64,000 nt of DNA from Otis tarda (lineage: Eukaryota; Chordata; Aves; Otidiformes; Otididae). Under the pieces are notes generated by a model. That model worked only from the letters and a program-made list of their open reading frames with translations. It did not search any database and was not told the DNA's origin. This document shows positions 22,794 through 35,799 of this stretch, one piece after another; position 1 is the first letter of the stretch, and each line of letters opens with the position of its first letter. The DNA is taken from assembly GCA_026413225.1 (NCBI GenBank), contig CM048553.1, positions 137,236,190 to 137,300,189 on the forward strand, in the 5' to 3' direction. Position numbers and translations under genes: made by a program.

Positions 22794-25184
22794 TGGTTTT
22801 CTTTTATACAATAGAATGCTGGTTTTAGAAAACTTCCCAGAAAAGTGTTATCCAGACTAATTTCCTTCGTCTCCCTGAGGGAATTTCAAGCTACAGTTTC
22901 ACCATACTGCTCAAGAACCCTTAGCACTCAGACTGAAATTATTCTGCAGTAGGAATAAAGCAAAGTCATCACCCTTTCAACGAAGCTGTGTCAAAATAAC
23001 ACAGAACAGATTTCAGGATTTATTGGTTCCCATTGAAAGCATGACCCTGGGCTTTCAGGGCCTGGAGACTCTCCAGGGAAGAGTTATCTAGTGCTTTCTT
23101 ATTTACTTACATGACCCTAATCTATTTCAGGTTTTTCTTCCTATGATATTTCCCTCTTTCTCACTCTGCTCTATGTGTGTTTTGGGGTTTTTTGTGTTTG
23201 TTTTTATTTTTTTTATAGCCTATAAAAGGCAACTCTTGCTTTCACGAATTTTTCCCCTTAAGCAGCCAAATGGCTATAAAAATGTAGACAAACAGATATT
23301 GCTAAAATTGTGAGTGTCACTTGCACACAGCACAGTGGAAGCTGGCTGACTTATTTTACTCCTTGCTGTATGTCTTACTAGCACCAGTTATCATCCATAA
23401 TGTGGCCTGAATTGTGATAGAAAATGCCTTTAAAAGTCAAATACTGGTTATTGAGTATTGTAGAACATGAAGACAGAATTAAGGCTACTGAAAAGCAATG
23501 AAACCAACACCTTGATAAGGATTGTTTCTGCTTTACTCTTAGCTCAAGCTATAACGTGGGTTTTGCTTCAAAGCTGAATTCTATTCACACGCACGAATCA
23601 CTAGCATAAATTTGAAGGCTTGCTGGGCCCCCAGAATTTGACTTGTTGGAGCTGAGAGGGGCTGGAAACTTTTGAGATCTCCAGTTTCACTCCTCAGAGC
23701 GGCTGTAGGACAGATGACAAAAGCTTCCCAGGTTCCTTTGCAGTCCCTTTGCACAGACTTTTTACCCCCTAGAATAAGTCCACTGAAGTAATTCTGTTGC
23801 AATAGCAGTTGCTGTAAAGAGAAACTCTTATAAGAAAACATATCTACTTCTGCACTTTTTTTCTGCACTGCATAAAAAAAAAAATAATCAAAAAGCTGTT
23901 TTAGTGAATAGGAGCCTGGAACATCTCTCATATAGAAATTCTTTAATTTCATAAGGACTCCTCACACAGAGAAGGCCTGCCACAGGGATGAGCCACACTA
24001 TTTTCTGATTTTTATTGTATTTCTTATTTCTTAATTTTAGATTATTCTTTGTACATGTTATTATAAAAAAGGAAATTGTAAAGACAGGCAGTGCTAAAAA
24101 TAATTGGATAATATGTAATTTATGCAGTTAAGTGACTAAAATTACATATTACCGTGGTTGCTTTCATTTCTCAACAATTCTCATAGTAGTTGTTTATTTC
24201 ACTCTTTAAATACATAAATAGAACAGTGATAAAATAACTTTGAACTCACTTAGCTTTTGAAGGATTGAAGTTTCAGTTAGCAGCAATTAAGGCAGTTCCC
24301 TGGAGTCCAAAAGTGGTGCTCTACATATATATGTCACTGTAAAGAATAAGACATGTAATAAAAAAGTTGAAATCTTTGCTGTAAGAATCAAGCCGCAACT
24401 CCAGTTAGGGCCAATGACTACTTGACACAGATATCACAAAAGCAAAAGTAGCTACACTGTCAAGATACTCTGTGGATAAGAAAGTCAGGACTAGTATTCT
24501 TTCGAGGCAGAATGGAAGAATAAAGTAAGATAATGCAGAAAAAGTGAAATTATACCATTAGCTTTCCTGGGATCATATCTCCTCTAGACTTTTTAGAGTT
24601 GTGGGATTTTAAGAATCGAAGAAGAAATGGAAATTAAGTTTCCTGACAGTTGTTTTGGATTTTGAGTTTAAACATATTACAATAAATAATTCAGAATACT
24701 CTCCAAGGCATTATGTTTCAGTGGCAAGTAGTACTTGCCAAGTTAGAAATTTTATAGAAATAGTTATCATGCAAGTAATGCTGAATAAAAGCCAGCACAG
24801 TGTCTGGCTGTCTGTATTTTCACTTTTCATTGGGTTACATCATCCCAGAAAGTCATTCACAGAAACTGAAACATTCATACTTTGTTTGTGATTTCCTCAT
24901 AAACAGAAATATTAATTAAAAGATGTAATTACTTAAGTAGATTGTATTCTAAGCCTATTAGTAGAATATGTAATAGTGTTGGTCATAATCCACAACATTT
25001 TGTACATTATTACATTTATTTGCAATCAGTTAAAAAATAAACAGTAGCTAAGAATTAACCATTTGAATGGTGAATCTTATTGTAAAATGACATTTCAAAT
25101 TAATGTAAGACTATGTTTCTGTTTGCTGTGAAGTAGCGTATATGAAAAGAACAATTCATGATCATTTTCAGCTTATCAGTTCTT

Positions 25185-25240
25185 ACATCATTCAGGTTAG
25201 AAGGGACCTGAGGAGATCTGTAAACCTAATGCATGCAAGA
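25185..25240 (-). mobile_element. Possible short CR1-type 3' end
   Basis: 'catcattcaggttagaaggg' followed by 'acctgaggagatctg' resembles the reversed 3' UTR of an older CR1 subfamily. The match ends after about 50 bases, so the call is weak. Confidence 0.4.
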
Positions 25241-25598
25241 TCAGCTATGAGATCTGATGTGCTAAAGAAAGCTCAGGAAATACCAAAATACATACAGCAT
25301 ATTCCTGGTTACTGTTATTTTGACCTAATCTTTTCCTAAGGATTGTGGTCGAAGATCTCTTTGGCATGTGACGTCCCATTGGCTTGGGACTGACTCCATA
25401 AAATCTGTAGTGTAATAGATGGTTGTTCTGGTTTTGTTTAGTGGGGGGGGGGCCTAAGGTGGTAGCTTCTGTAGGAAACTGCTAGAAGTCTCTCCCCTTT
25501 GTTCAGTGGACTCAGCCGGGCCTAGGGCGGACCTGCTGCTGGCCAAGGCTGAGCCAATTGGTAGCAGAATGTCCCGTGATAACGCCTCTGCGATAACG

Positions 25599-25606
25599 TA
25601 TTTAAG
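25599..25606 (+). promoter_or_regulatory. TATA-like box of the 25424-26556 LTR
   Basis: TATTTAAG lies about 175 bp from the LTR start, a usual U3 promoter position, just after 'gcgataacg'. Transcription from it would proceed rightward. Confidence 0.55.
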
Positions 25607-25904
25607 AAGGGAAAAACAGGAAAAAAAAGGGAGAAGATGTGAAGCAGCTGGGCAGGGGCAGAGGGGGAGAGGCGCGAGCCTTGTGGGCCTTGCAGGCCTC
25701 ACCCTCTGGCCTCCCACCGGGCAGCCGACTGGGCCCAACTTGGCTCTGCCTGGCTGCAAGAAGTGGAGAGGAGATGAGAAGTGAATAAGATATAAAAAGG
25801 ATCCGGAGAGGCGTCTACCAGCCTGTTGTGAGGAACGGCTGCAGATGCCAAGGTCAGTGAAGAAGGAGGGGGAGGAGTAACGCGGCTCCTGGCCAAGATT
25901 CCCC

Positions 25905-26160
25905 TGCAGCCTGTGGTGATGACCATGGTGGAGCAGGTTGTCCCCCTGCAGCCCATGGAGGTCCACAGAGGAGCAGAGATTCACCTGAAGCCCATGGAGG
26001 ACCCCACACCGGAGCAGGCGGATGCCTGAAGGAGGCTGTGGCCCGTGGAGGCTGGGGCAGCTGTTCTGGAGGGACTGCTCCCCATGGAAGAGATGACCCA
26101 CACCGGAGCAGTTTCACGAAGGACTGTGGCCCGTGGGAGGGACCCCACGAAGGAGCAGGG
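25905..26160 (+). repeat. Diverged tandem units inside the LTR
   Basis: Units of about 30-45 bp recur, each with a 'cccatggagg' / 'cccgtggagg' / 'cccgtgggagg' core and a nearby 'ggagca' step ('aggagcag', 'cggagcag', 'tggagcag'). About six to seven imperfect copies can be followed. Such arrays lie downstream of the TATA box, so they would be within the transcript leader. Confidence 0.75.
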
Positions 26161-26367
26161 GAGGAATGCGAGGAGTTCTTCCCCCAGCGATGAAGAAGGG
26201 GCATGAAACAACGCGTGATGAACTCACCGCAACCCCCATTCCCTCTTCCCACCCTGTGCCACTCAGGGACAGGGGGGAAGGTAGTAGAGATAATGTTAAG
26301 CCTGGGAGGAGGGAGGGGTGAGGGAAGGTTATCTTGTTCCCTGTCTCTTTCTCCTGCTAGTTTTAGA

Positions 26368-26373
26368 AATAAA
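26368..26373 (+). promoter_or_regulatory. Polyadenylation signal AATAAA in LTR
   Basis: Canonical AATAAA about 760 bp downstream of the TATA-like box and 183 bp before the LTR end. It is followed by T- and G/T-rich sequence ('gttgagtctgttttgcc'), as expected for a 3'-end processing site. Confidence 0.65.
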
Positions 26374-27702
26374 TGAATAGTTTTCCCCAAGTTGAGTCTG
26401 TTTTGCCCGTGACGGTAACTTTAAGGATTTCTCCCCGTCCTTATCTCAAACCTTGGGCCCTTTTTCCTTATATCATCTCCCCCTGTTCTCTCGGAGGGTA
26501 GGGGGAGCGAGAGAGATACTGCGTAGTCTGGTCCCGATCAGGGCTGAACTACAACAATGGTGAAAAACCATTTAGCATCACATTAGTTAACTGAAATCTA
26601 TTATCTTAAAACACATTTATCCACTTTTTATCAGATACTCCCAACCCTGATTCCACATGAAAAGCCTCACTGCCAAGAACTTTGTTAGGTGTCATTAATA
26701 GAAAGCAGAAGTTACTGTTGTGAAATGTTGGATAATTTATGATACTCCTACACTTCACTTGAATTAATTATTTCTGGTTTCTCCCAGAGATGTAAGAAGA
26801 AGATGACAAGTATTCTTAAATGTAGTTATACCGGTGTTTTGAATTTACTTATTTTGCTTATGTCTTTCAACCCATCATTCTTTTTTTCTCTTTCAAGTAT
26901 CAAGAGAAAACAAGCAAACTATTGTCTTCCTTACAAACCACCATCGTGTTACATTTTTTGAAAAGACATTGCTTACACATAGAAACTTGACTAGATTCTG
27001 ATTGTTAACTGCATTGTTGTCAATCTGCAGGAGCTCCACTCTCTGCTGGTTACAGCTAATCATCCTCTGGTTTCCCAATCTCTGGCACAGCATTAGAGTC
27101 CTGTTATTAAATCAGCTGCCATCAACCACAGTTTTAAAGACATAATAACAAATTTTGGGGAAATATAAAACAGGTGTTGTGGTCAGCCTTGGTAATTCTC
27201 TTCCCACACATTCAAGGGCACCTTTTAATTGTTTCAAGAACAAGCAAGTGGGCTTTAACTTCTGCAACTGCACCTCAGACAGCAGGTCACTCTTCATATT
27301 TCTACTGCTTTCCAGCATAATGAATAATTTTGCATTTTCTGAGTCAATTTATTGGCCTCTTCCTGTCCCCCACTCTGTTTACATAACTGCAAACTTTTCA
27401 AAGTGATTCACTTCTGCTCATGCAACGGAAGTTTGCAAAGTCTTGTTTATCATTTCTTGCATTAGCTGAGGACGTGAGCTCTTTAGAGCTGTGTTTATTC
27501 CCGTATTTGGAAAACACTTTGTCCATGGTGACACTCCACCAGGGATATATGAGCTTTGCTCTACAACCACAGGCACAGTTCCCTTTGATTAACTTTGCCA
27601 AGAAGCTGAGCTGCCTAATCACAATAACAATAGCTCATAAGTTAAGAAGCCGAAAAGACACATGCAAATTGTCAATGAGAAGTTCCTTGATATAGAAAAA
27701 AA

Positions 27703-27736
27703 ACATTCCAAAAAAAAACATTCCAAAAACATTCCA
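27703..27736 (+). repeat. Three ACATTCCA motifs in an A-rich array
   Basis: ACATTCCA occurs at 27703-27710, 27718-27725 and 27729-27736, separated by A runs. It is a short imperfect tandem repeat. The octamer also matches the M-CAT consensus bound by TEAD factors, so a regulatory reading is possible. Confidence 0.85.
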
Positions 27737-30700
27737 AAACAACTCCATTGGCATGAAGATTCAGCAGGTATTTAATGACAAAACCCTGAAAACTGCAAGT
27801 GTGTGAAATAAAAATAAATAATGCTTTGATTAAATTGTCTTCTTTTATATTAATAAATAATGTAAAAATGACAAACCGAACTATTTACAATTACGGTGTC
27901 ATAAATCAAATTTCTCACCTCAATATATTAAAAAATGAAGTTTCACAACACTATCAGATTAGTTATACAAGCATCTGAGATCTTGCCTTGATTGAGAGAT
28001 GAGTGCTTTTTGTAGGTCACCAAACAGTCATAGGACAGCCAAGAGAAGACTGCTACATGACCAGTACCCAGTTAGTCCCCACAACTCAGAACTGTTCCTT
28101 GATCTACTTACTGTATGTAGCCATTTGACAAACAAGTGCATTATTTTCTTCAATTTTTATAATAGTAATACAGTGCAAACTGTTTAATAGATCAAAAGTT
28201 ATAAAGCTCAAACCTACTAAGAAAATAACCTTTTCAGCAAAAATGATGTGAGAAAAAAAAACCTGCAAACCCTTTTTACTACTATCAGGACTTTCTTCTA
28301 GCTAACATATTAATGGAAAGAAAATAAAGAAGTATTTGCCATTGCTAGTAGAATAAGGGCTCACAGTGCTTCAATTTATCAATGGATATCAGTCAATTGA
28401 TTTAAATAAACCATGAGGAAAAACCTTTCAGTTCTTGGGGTGGTGAAATGCTGGAATTATTGCTTGCAGAGCCTGTGGAATCTCCATCACCAAGAGTTTT
28501 AATAAAATGTTGCACAATCATCTGCCTATCATTTGTTCATAAGATAACTCAACTGTCCTCGGGGAAGAAAGATGGGATAGATCATCTTTTGAGGCTCATT
28601 GTAGCTCTGGATTTGTAATGATCCAGAATTACTCGGGAGCTTTTGTTCTTCTCTGAATAACTCTGAAATTTACAGTAAGGAAGGTATAAATTCATCCTTA
28701 TTCTGATCTTTACAGCACCTCTGTTAAGATAAGAAAGTAAAAATGCTATCAAAGTGCTTATGACCTTATGTTGACTTTTAGTAAAAGAAATAAAATAAAA
28801 TCAATTATTTTAATTATGTTTGAGATTTCCAAATAGATACAAAATCTAGTGTACACTGTGTGAACCATTAGGTCATTGTTTAAACTGTGGCCAAAAAAAT
28901 CCCAAACTCCAACATGTTACTACAAAACTGATCCAGGTGGACAGATGGAAATAACACTATTAAATACTTTACTGCCAGAGGTCATGTAACCAACAGCCAA
29001 CAAAAGGAAAACCTTGAAGAGATAAGAGACAGAGACATTTCAGTTAGGAAACAGTATGCTCTGCAGGTGGTGTAGGTAGACATATTTCTTCTTAATTAAA
29101 TCATTAGTTTATTTTCTTGATTTGTTATCAGAAACTATTCTTGCTAACTTTTGAATATAATTTGTTTAAAATTCTAAAGAGTTATCCAAGATTAACCTAA
29201 TAACAACGTAAGTGGAGAACAATAAAGAATTCTGAAAATGAAATGAAAGTGACCTTTCTGGGTTTTTTTTCATATGAACATTTTTTCTATTATTTACCCT
29301 TGTAAATGTTTTTTTGTGCAAGAATATTGGAAGTGTGAGCCTCAATGATTGGTTTTTGTTGCTACTTCACTCCTAATTGAAATAATTGGCTGAAGAAGGG
29401 AATCCAACAGTAATAAACTCATTTTATTTTGCCAATCCATACACAATTTCAGCACTTGTTTTCTATTTTAAGTGTTTTCTCAAATGCTGAAATATATTCA
29501 TTTTGCTAATAAAACAAAATATACAACTGCACATTTTTTAAAATGTTATAAAAAACTTTTACAGATGCTATTGATAGTGAATTGCATAGTCAGGTATGTT
29601 ATTTTTTCATGTGATATTGTTCTCATTGTAAGATTGTAAAATTTTAACTGTTCACATTCAAAAGTCTCCTATCAGATCCTACCTCAGACTGGATTTTGTT
29701 GGAAATATTTCCATTAAAGGGATTGAACTATTGCTGTAGCTAGAGGAAAGATGTTGCGCTTATGTCATAAGGTTTTTAAAATTCATGACTGTTTACTGAA
29801 AAGATCAAGCTGCTCTGTACATTGAAGCACTTAGCTGACATTTGACAAGAATCCTCCTGGTGTCAGGGAGGTACCCTTTTTAACCCCATGAAAATCCACC
29901 CAAATTTGACCAAACAAGAAGATTTTTTAAAATCTCAGTATGGTCAGTAGAGGTTTGTTACACACTGGCAATTTCCAGAGACACCATCTGCTCTAAGTAT
30001 GTTTCATCCCTTCTCAGCTTCTACAAGACAACCAGACATGCCATGCATCCTTCCCACAGAGCAACTGTGTGTTGTGCCCTCAGGGGTGTGATGTGTGTGG
30101 GAGCAAAAGCATTTACCTGCAATGCTGAGGACTGTCGGCTGGAACTGAATCCAATATTATATTGAGCCAACTATGAGTTGCACAATCTCTTGCTCCTCAC
30201 CGGAACAAGCTGAAAGTAAAAGTCAAGCCCAAGACTCACCGTCCTTTTGATTAGTTTGATTTTATCCTTCAGTCTATATATTTTGTGCCGCCGGGGAATG
30301 AATATGTAACGTGTTGTTTTGAAAGCAGGGTTCTAGTAACTTACTCAGTCCTGGCCATAGCTCCACAGAAAAACCTTGTAGGTGCCTCCCATAGCTGAGA
30401 CCATCAAGGTAACACAGCTCAACAGGTAGTGAAGCTACAACTAGTCATTGAAATGATAGCGTGTGTTCTGCCGCAGTTGCACCGAGATTCTGCAAAAGAG
30501 ACACAGGCAATAAGGAAATAAACTAAAACATTAGGAATCACCTGATTTAAAGTTTACCTTTGGAAATTTATTCTGCTTCACTTTCTTCATGTATTGTGGC
30601 ATTGAGCAAGATGGTGTTCCTGTGCAACTCCATATACTCTCTTCCTAAACAACGAATGTGGAATGAATGAGGACTCATTTGTGACAAACTCTACTAAATG

Positions 30701-32321
30701 CAGGGTGAGAATTAGCAGGTTTGCAGCAAGGAGACTAAAAGAGCTGTGATAGCTTTGTAGATGTAGGTTAGACCAGAGATGGCCAAAGAATGGTTAATAA
30801 ACCAAATCCAGTCTGCCATCACAGTGCATTCACCATTTTGACCCATTTGCTCCATGCTGCCTTCTCTCTCAAAAGGCTCAGGGACCACTCGAAGGGGGAT
30901 GCATCTAACTATACAGGAGGAAATGTTTGCAGCGCCATGATGAATGTTTTGGTCATAGCATAGGCACGTCTGGTGACATCATGAGTGTGTAGTGGAGTTT
31001 ACTTTATTCTTCTACCCTGAGCATCCTGGATATCGGTGATTTATACAACTGCCATCCTAAAAAAGTAGATTCTGTTTCTACCATTGCCAACAGAGCTCTC
31101 ATCACAGCTTGTCTAATCCCATACGCCAAACTTTCTGTAGAATGTCACTTGATATTTCTGAGATCCAATTTATAGAAGAATAAGCTGTTGCCATTGCAGC
31201 TACAATTCTGACTGTTAAGATTCATGTTAGCTATACAATACTGTAAATGAATTAGAATGATATATGTTCTCTCTGTTTCCGTCCATATGCCACTGCAAAA
31301 CAAATAACCTGGAGTTAAATTGAGGTTCTCAGCACCATAATGCTGCTGAATTAAAAGACTGAACTGGCTGAATGATTCAGATCCATTTGTTCAACAGAGT
31401 ATTAGGACAATGCAGGACTAACTTTTGTAGCCTAGTATTATTTTTCTTATTATTTTTATTTTAATGTGTTATTAATTTATGTCTAATGTGATTTATTTAT
31501 AGTATTATATTCCTCAGCTTGTATAGAAGCCTATAAAGTCTGACTTTAAAAATACACCAAATTTGGTCCTAAATGCCCTTTCCACTCTTTTGAGTGGAAT
31601 AACCATGTTTTGGTGGAAGTGATAGGAAACTGAATAACTATTCCACAGTATCTTTTGGTACTGTAGCTTTTGATGAGAAGATGATCTGGCCAGATCATCA
31701 GTTTGTCTTTATTTTTAATCCATCCATAAGCAGAATTCTGCCCCTGAAAATGAACCTTAATAACAAAACCCAAACATTTTCAGAACTAGTGTCCTGTATC
31801 TAAGAATGAATGAAGAGTGGTATGTCTCGTCTGCCATGTAGATCTCTAGTGCGTTCTCCTTCTAGGGAAACAATATGACAGAAATTCTGGAAGAGCTGGT
31901 GAAAGCTCTGGGCCCCTTACCCTGTTGCAGGAGCTCTCATGGGGAAAAGATAATTTGGTCTTACCACAAACTATTTTCAGGAACAATACTTTTTCATTTT
32001 TAAAGCACAGAGTAGTTGAACAGAAAAAAACCTAACTACAGTGAAAAAGAAGGCTTCCATTTCTTTCTTGAGTCTTAGAGGCACTCAGGAAAGTCTTCAG
32101 TCTTCAGCAATATTACAGAACTAAGTAAAATTAGTGATTATGTAATTTATTGCAGTCAGGCCTGTAGCTGCAACAACTGTGGCTTCTATTAACTAGATCA
32201 AACTTTTTTCTAAATTACAGCCTATATATAAAAGATTTACTTGTACAGCTGCTTAAGCTAATGCGCCTTTCTGGAGGAGGTGCTTGCTACTTTATTTTAA
32301 AGAGTTACAGCCGTTATGTAA

Positions 32322-32363
32322 TTTTAGAGATAACCTCTACTTGTTTTTAGAGATAACCTCTAC
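32322..32363 (+). repeat. Tandem duplication, 19-bp identical core
   Basis: TTTTAGAGATAACCTCTAC is present at 32322-32340 and again, identical, at 32345-32363 (period 23). Probably a replication-slippage duplication. Confidence 0.9.
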
Positions 32364-33134
32364 CTTCCAGTGCATGAACAGTGATATCAGTGTGACAACT
32401 TTATGTGCTTTACATTGCATAAAACTTAGCAGCTTTCAATAGCCCAGCCCTGCTGACAGAGTACAGCTCCAGTTAAGACAAGCCATATCAGGCTGGTCTC
32501 AACGCCTTCTTCACTAGACTTGCTTCTTCCCTGCTAACACCTTTCTCAACATCTTTTTTCTCCCAGTGTGGCAGCCAGCCCTCCATAATCCTCAATAGTC
32601 CTCCTGAGTCTGAGGAAAAACATTTTCTGAACTAAAACTTGTGATCACTTTGGCTTTCTGCAGGTACCAGTGCCCTAGCTAAAAGTTTGACCTCCTATGT
32701 CCCCTAGTGTCCTTAATGGAGTTTAGTTTAGGTGTTCAGTCACACAGTGGCTTTATTCTTTAAGGTAAAAAGAAAAGATAAAATTCTCTCTGATCATCTT
32801 GCTGGTATTGCCCTTCTAGAGTCTCATGAAGCTTTGACAAGGGACTTCCACATGGTTTTAGTAAATTATATGACTCAGCACAACTAAAGCAAACTACGGA
32901 AGCTCCCATTTTGAAGTCCAGGGTCATTCTGGGCATCAACCAGTTCTCACTCACTTTCCACCTTTTCAAGAAATCATTGCAATATCTTCCAGTCTGGACC
33001 TTCTCTCTTCTGAGTAGGGGCATAAACCGTGTTGGGAGTTAGGGCTATAAAATAGTTCTCTTTATTAAAAGAAGCAATTTGGACCAGGATAAATTTGACT
33101 TAAATTAAATGTTTGAAGGTAGAGATAAGATTTT

Positions 33135-33200
33135 TGTCATGGTTTAACCCCAGTCAGCAATTGAGTACTACACAGCCGCTCGTTCCTCTTCCCTGGGGCA
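33135..33200 (-). mobile_element. ERVL-type LTR end fragment, minus orientation
   Basis: 'tgtcatggtttaaccccag' followed by 'cacagccgctcgttcctctt' is the reverse complement of the 3' end of the common avian ERVL LTR family. The match fades after about 65 bases, so only the terminal part of an LTR remains, or its remainder has decayed. Confidence 0.75.
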
Positions 33201-35439
33201 CTTCACATGGCACTGGGAGCTCAGGTACAGGGCAGGGAAATCAGCCGAGCTTTACATATCTAAGTGTGTAAGTTAGTCACTCTAGGAATCTCCTTATCGT
33301 CAGCAGAGACAAGCAAGCAGCTTCAGATGGAAATATAACATATCTATTTTAGGATTAGAAAAGCTGACATCTGGAGATCTCAGTTTCTCACTATTGACTC
33401 TAAAGGGAGCCTAAGAGGGACTAGTGCAGGCTGAGACATCTTAACTCCTAGGCGTTAAAGGAGGGATTCAGCTATTTCAGCACGGGTGTCTACAAGCTCA
33501 TTTGACGCTACCAGGTATGATATTTGGATTCCAACTACCCCCTCAGAAGTATAAAGGCCTCCCATAAGTCCTGCATAGCATTTCCAAAGCTGTGCAGGTG
33601 TCCTGGGTATGCTAGGGCATCCTATGGCATTGTGTGGCTCTGTTCACACTGCCCCAAAGTTAAATAACATGATTCCCATTCTAAGTGTACAGCTTTACTT
33701 TAATTTCAAACATATTTTTGTCTTTCTCCTACTAAATAATTTAAACTAATGTTTTTGTCTTGTAGCCTTCCTTCTTCAAATCACTGAGAGGTCACCAACA
33801 TATTTATACATCAATTAAAAAAAAAAAAACCCTAGTTCTATGCAGCTGTGCTTGTACAGTCTGCATTTTTGTTTGATTATATGAAAATGGAAGGCGTACA
33901 TATAGATACGTCTTAGGCATAGACACCTCTGGCTTTCATACAACTATTTCTAACCTCAATATTATTCAGATGCCTGAAGTGCCCCAGCTGAATACACTGA
34001 CAGCTTTGTAAGCTATTTCTTCTGTTCTGTGAGGACTTCCAATGTTTTGATTGTTTGGTTAAGAATCACAGATGCTCATCAAACATACGAAAAATGTAAA
34101 AGCTACCCTTGATATCAGTCTGAGATAAGATGACCTACTTTGCAGCTCTTCCATCTTTCAAAACCCAAGTCCTCACCTGAAGTTTTTATCAATCTTTGTT
34201 GAGGTTCATTTTTCTCTCATTTTTGTTATTCATCTCCCACTTGTACCAAACTGAGTCAGTTAATTATCTGCCTAACTGACAAAAAGGTAGAGCATAAGAT
34301 TCTTCTCATGAGTTAACACTTTCCAGGTTTTCTGTTAATTGTGCACTCCTTTAAAAATATTGAGTGGGATATGAATGGGATAAGGTCTGCAACAACGTAG
34401 AAAATTTGATATGCTGTACAGCAATAGTTTACAATTGTTTTAATTCATTCATGAAACAGCTAAAACTATAAAGTATATAATTAACATACTTGTTGTGTAA
34501 AGGTAATAAACTCGTGAGGGAAGGATTTCGCAAAACTAGAAAGTTTTCTGAACACCTGGAAGTGCACGAATACCAGCACCAACCAGAGCGTGCACAGGTT
34601 CATGTTTTACACCTGCACACACATTATTGAAGTCCAGATAAATTCATGCAGGTTTTTCTACTCACTGGAAAAATAAGTAAGTAATAGTAAAAGATGGTTC
34701 CATAAAAAATCACTTGAGGATAATTTTGAAATTGTTGCCTCGAAATATTATCAAAGTACAGAAAAAGTGAGTTTACAATCACACAGCATAGAAGCAATGA
34801 AACACAAAGTATGGTATATACAAATGTGAGTATTTAAACATAGAAAACTTAGAGACTAGATTATTTGTACAATAATTGAAAACAAGAATCATGCTGCCGG
34901 ATTCCAACATTTGAGTAAAACTGCATAATTCATTTTATATCTTATTGTAGGTATTCTTAAATTACTGGTCTAAGTTAAGGAGTGCTTCTTCATAGGTGCC
35001 AGAAGTAGCTGTTACTTTTAAAAATAAATACAACTTCTATTAATCCTCACAGAAGTATGAAGTGCTAAATTTATTTTGAGCAGTAATAGTGGCTTTAAAC
35101 AATCATTAACAGTCTGACTTCCTCAAACCACTTTGGCTGCTTGGAGTCACCTCTTTTATCTCATTTTAACGTGTAATCTTTTATCTCAAAATGGGTCCTC
35201 AGTTCAGAGAAAGGAAACATTGATATGAAAATGCTTGCCATCTCTTTCTGCCTTCCAATGTGACAGATATCTGAATAACTGTCAAGTAGGACAAATATGA
35301 GTAAAAAGAGCTCTCAATACCAACTTCACCACTATCACACTTTCATAAATGTAGACACATGCATCCGTATGACTTCCATTTATAACTGTGAACATCATAT
35401 ACCTTTTCAAACATATTTTCCACATATTCAGCAGAATAA
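33201..35439. other. Unique AT-rich non-coding DNA
   Basis: No gene or repeat family recognised. An A-run at about 33817-33829 is the only simple repeat of note. Confidence 0.5.
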
Positions 35440-35799
35440 AAGCTGCAAGGAGACCTTATAGCATCCTTCCAGTACCTAAAGGGGGCTTATAAGAAAGATG
35501 GAGTGAAACTCTTTAGCAGGACCAGTTGTGACAGGAACAGGGGTAATGGTTTTAAAATAGAAGGAGGTAAATTTAGACTAAGTATAAGGAAGAAATTTTT
35601 TTAAGATGAGGGTGACAAAATACTGGAACATGTTGCCCAGAGAGGTGGTGATGTCCGATCCCTGGAAACATTCAAGACCAGGTTGGATGGGGCTCTGAGC
35701 AACCTGATCTGGTTGAAGGTGTCCCTGCTCCTTGCTGGGGGGTTGGACTAGATGACCTTGAAAGGTCCCTTCCGGCCCTAACTATTCTGTGATTCTATG
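35440..35799 (+). mobile_element. CR1 3' fragment
   Basis: Starts within the last part of ORF2 ('aaggagaccttatagcatcc', 'gtacctaaagggggcttata') and continues through 'taatggttttaaaatagaag'. It ends with the 3' UTR block 'gggttggactagatgacctt' and one to two tail 8-mers ('attctgtgattctatga'). Frameshifts occur, for example the T run and 'taagatgaggg' at about 35597. It is similar in type to copies B and C. Confidence 0.92.

Larger units (their letters stand above)
20042..25423. other. Unique AT-rich non-coding tract
   Basis: No gene recognised. It holds a pyrimidine tract at 20747-20788, a T-run at about 21181-21198, an AT-only patch at about 22705-22793, T-rich sequence at 23177-23217 and a possible CR1-type tail at 25185-25240. 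A 123-codon minus-strand frame (23952-23581) has no known motif. Confidence 0.5.
25424..26556 (+). mobile_element. Solo LTR, avian ERVL-like, 1133 bp, perfect target duplication
   Basis: Starts TGTTCTGGTTTTG and ends CTGAACTACAACA. It is flanked on both sides by ATGGT (25419-25423 and 26557-26561), a perfect 5-bp target duplication that fixes both ends exactly. Inside are a TATTTAAG box (25599-25606), a middle section of diverged tandem units with 'cccatggagg' / 'cccgtggagg' and 'ggagca' (25905-26160), 'gatgaactcaccgcaaccccc', an AATAAA signal (26368-26373), and then 'gtctgttttgcccgtgacgg'. This order matches a widespread avian LTR known to me. No internal viral genes are present. Long minus-strand open frames across it (up to 215 codons) reflect its GC-rich tandem structure, not genes. 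Confidence 0.93.
26557..33134. other. Repeat-poor AT-rich tract without recognised genes
   Basis: About 6.6 kb with no recognised transposon, RNA gene or exon. Open frames are all below 95 codons and have no motif. It contains small repeats (27703-27736, 32322-32363). Several stretches (for example 29080-29540) are rich in TAATT / ATTA homeobox-type cores and look well preserved, which would fit conserved non-coding DNA, but no comparison could be made. Confidence 0.5.

Noticed and set aside
23581..23952. 123-codon minus-strand open frame
   Set aside because: Low-complexity parts and no recognisable domain.
25454..26390. Minus-strand open frames of 215 and 178 codons, Pro/Ser/Gly-rich
   Set aside because: Entirely within the solo LTR and produced by its tandem GC-rich units. 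No viral or cellular domain.
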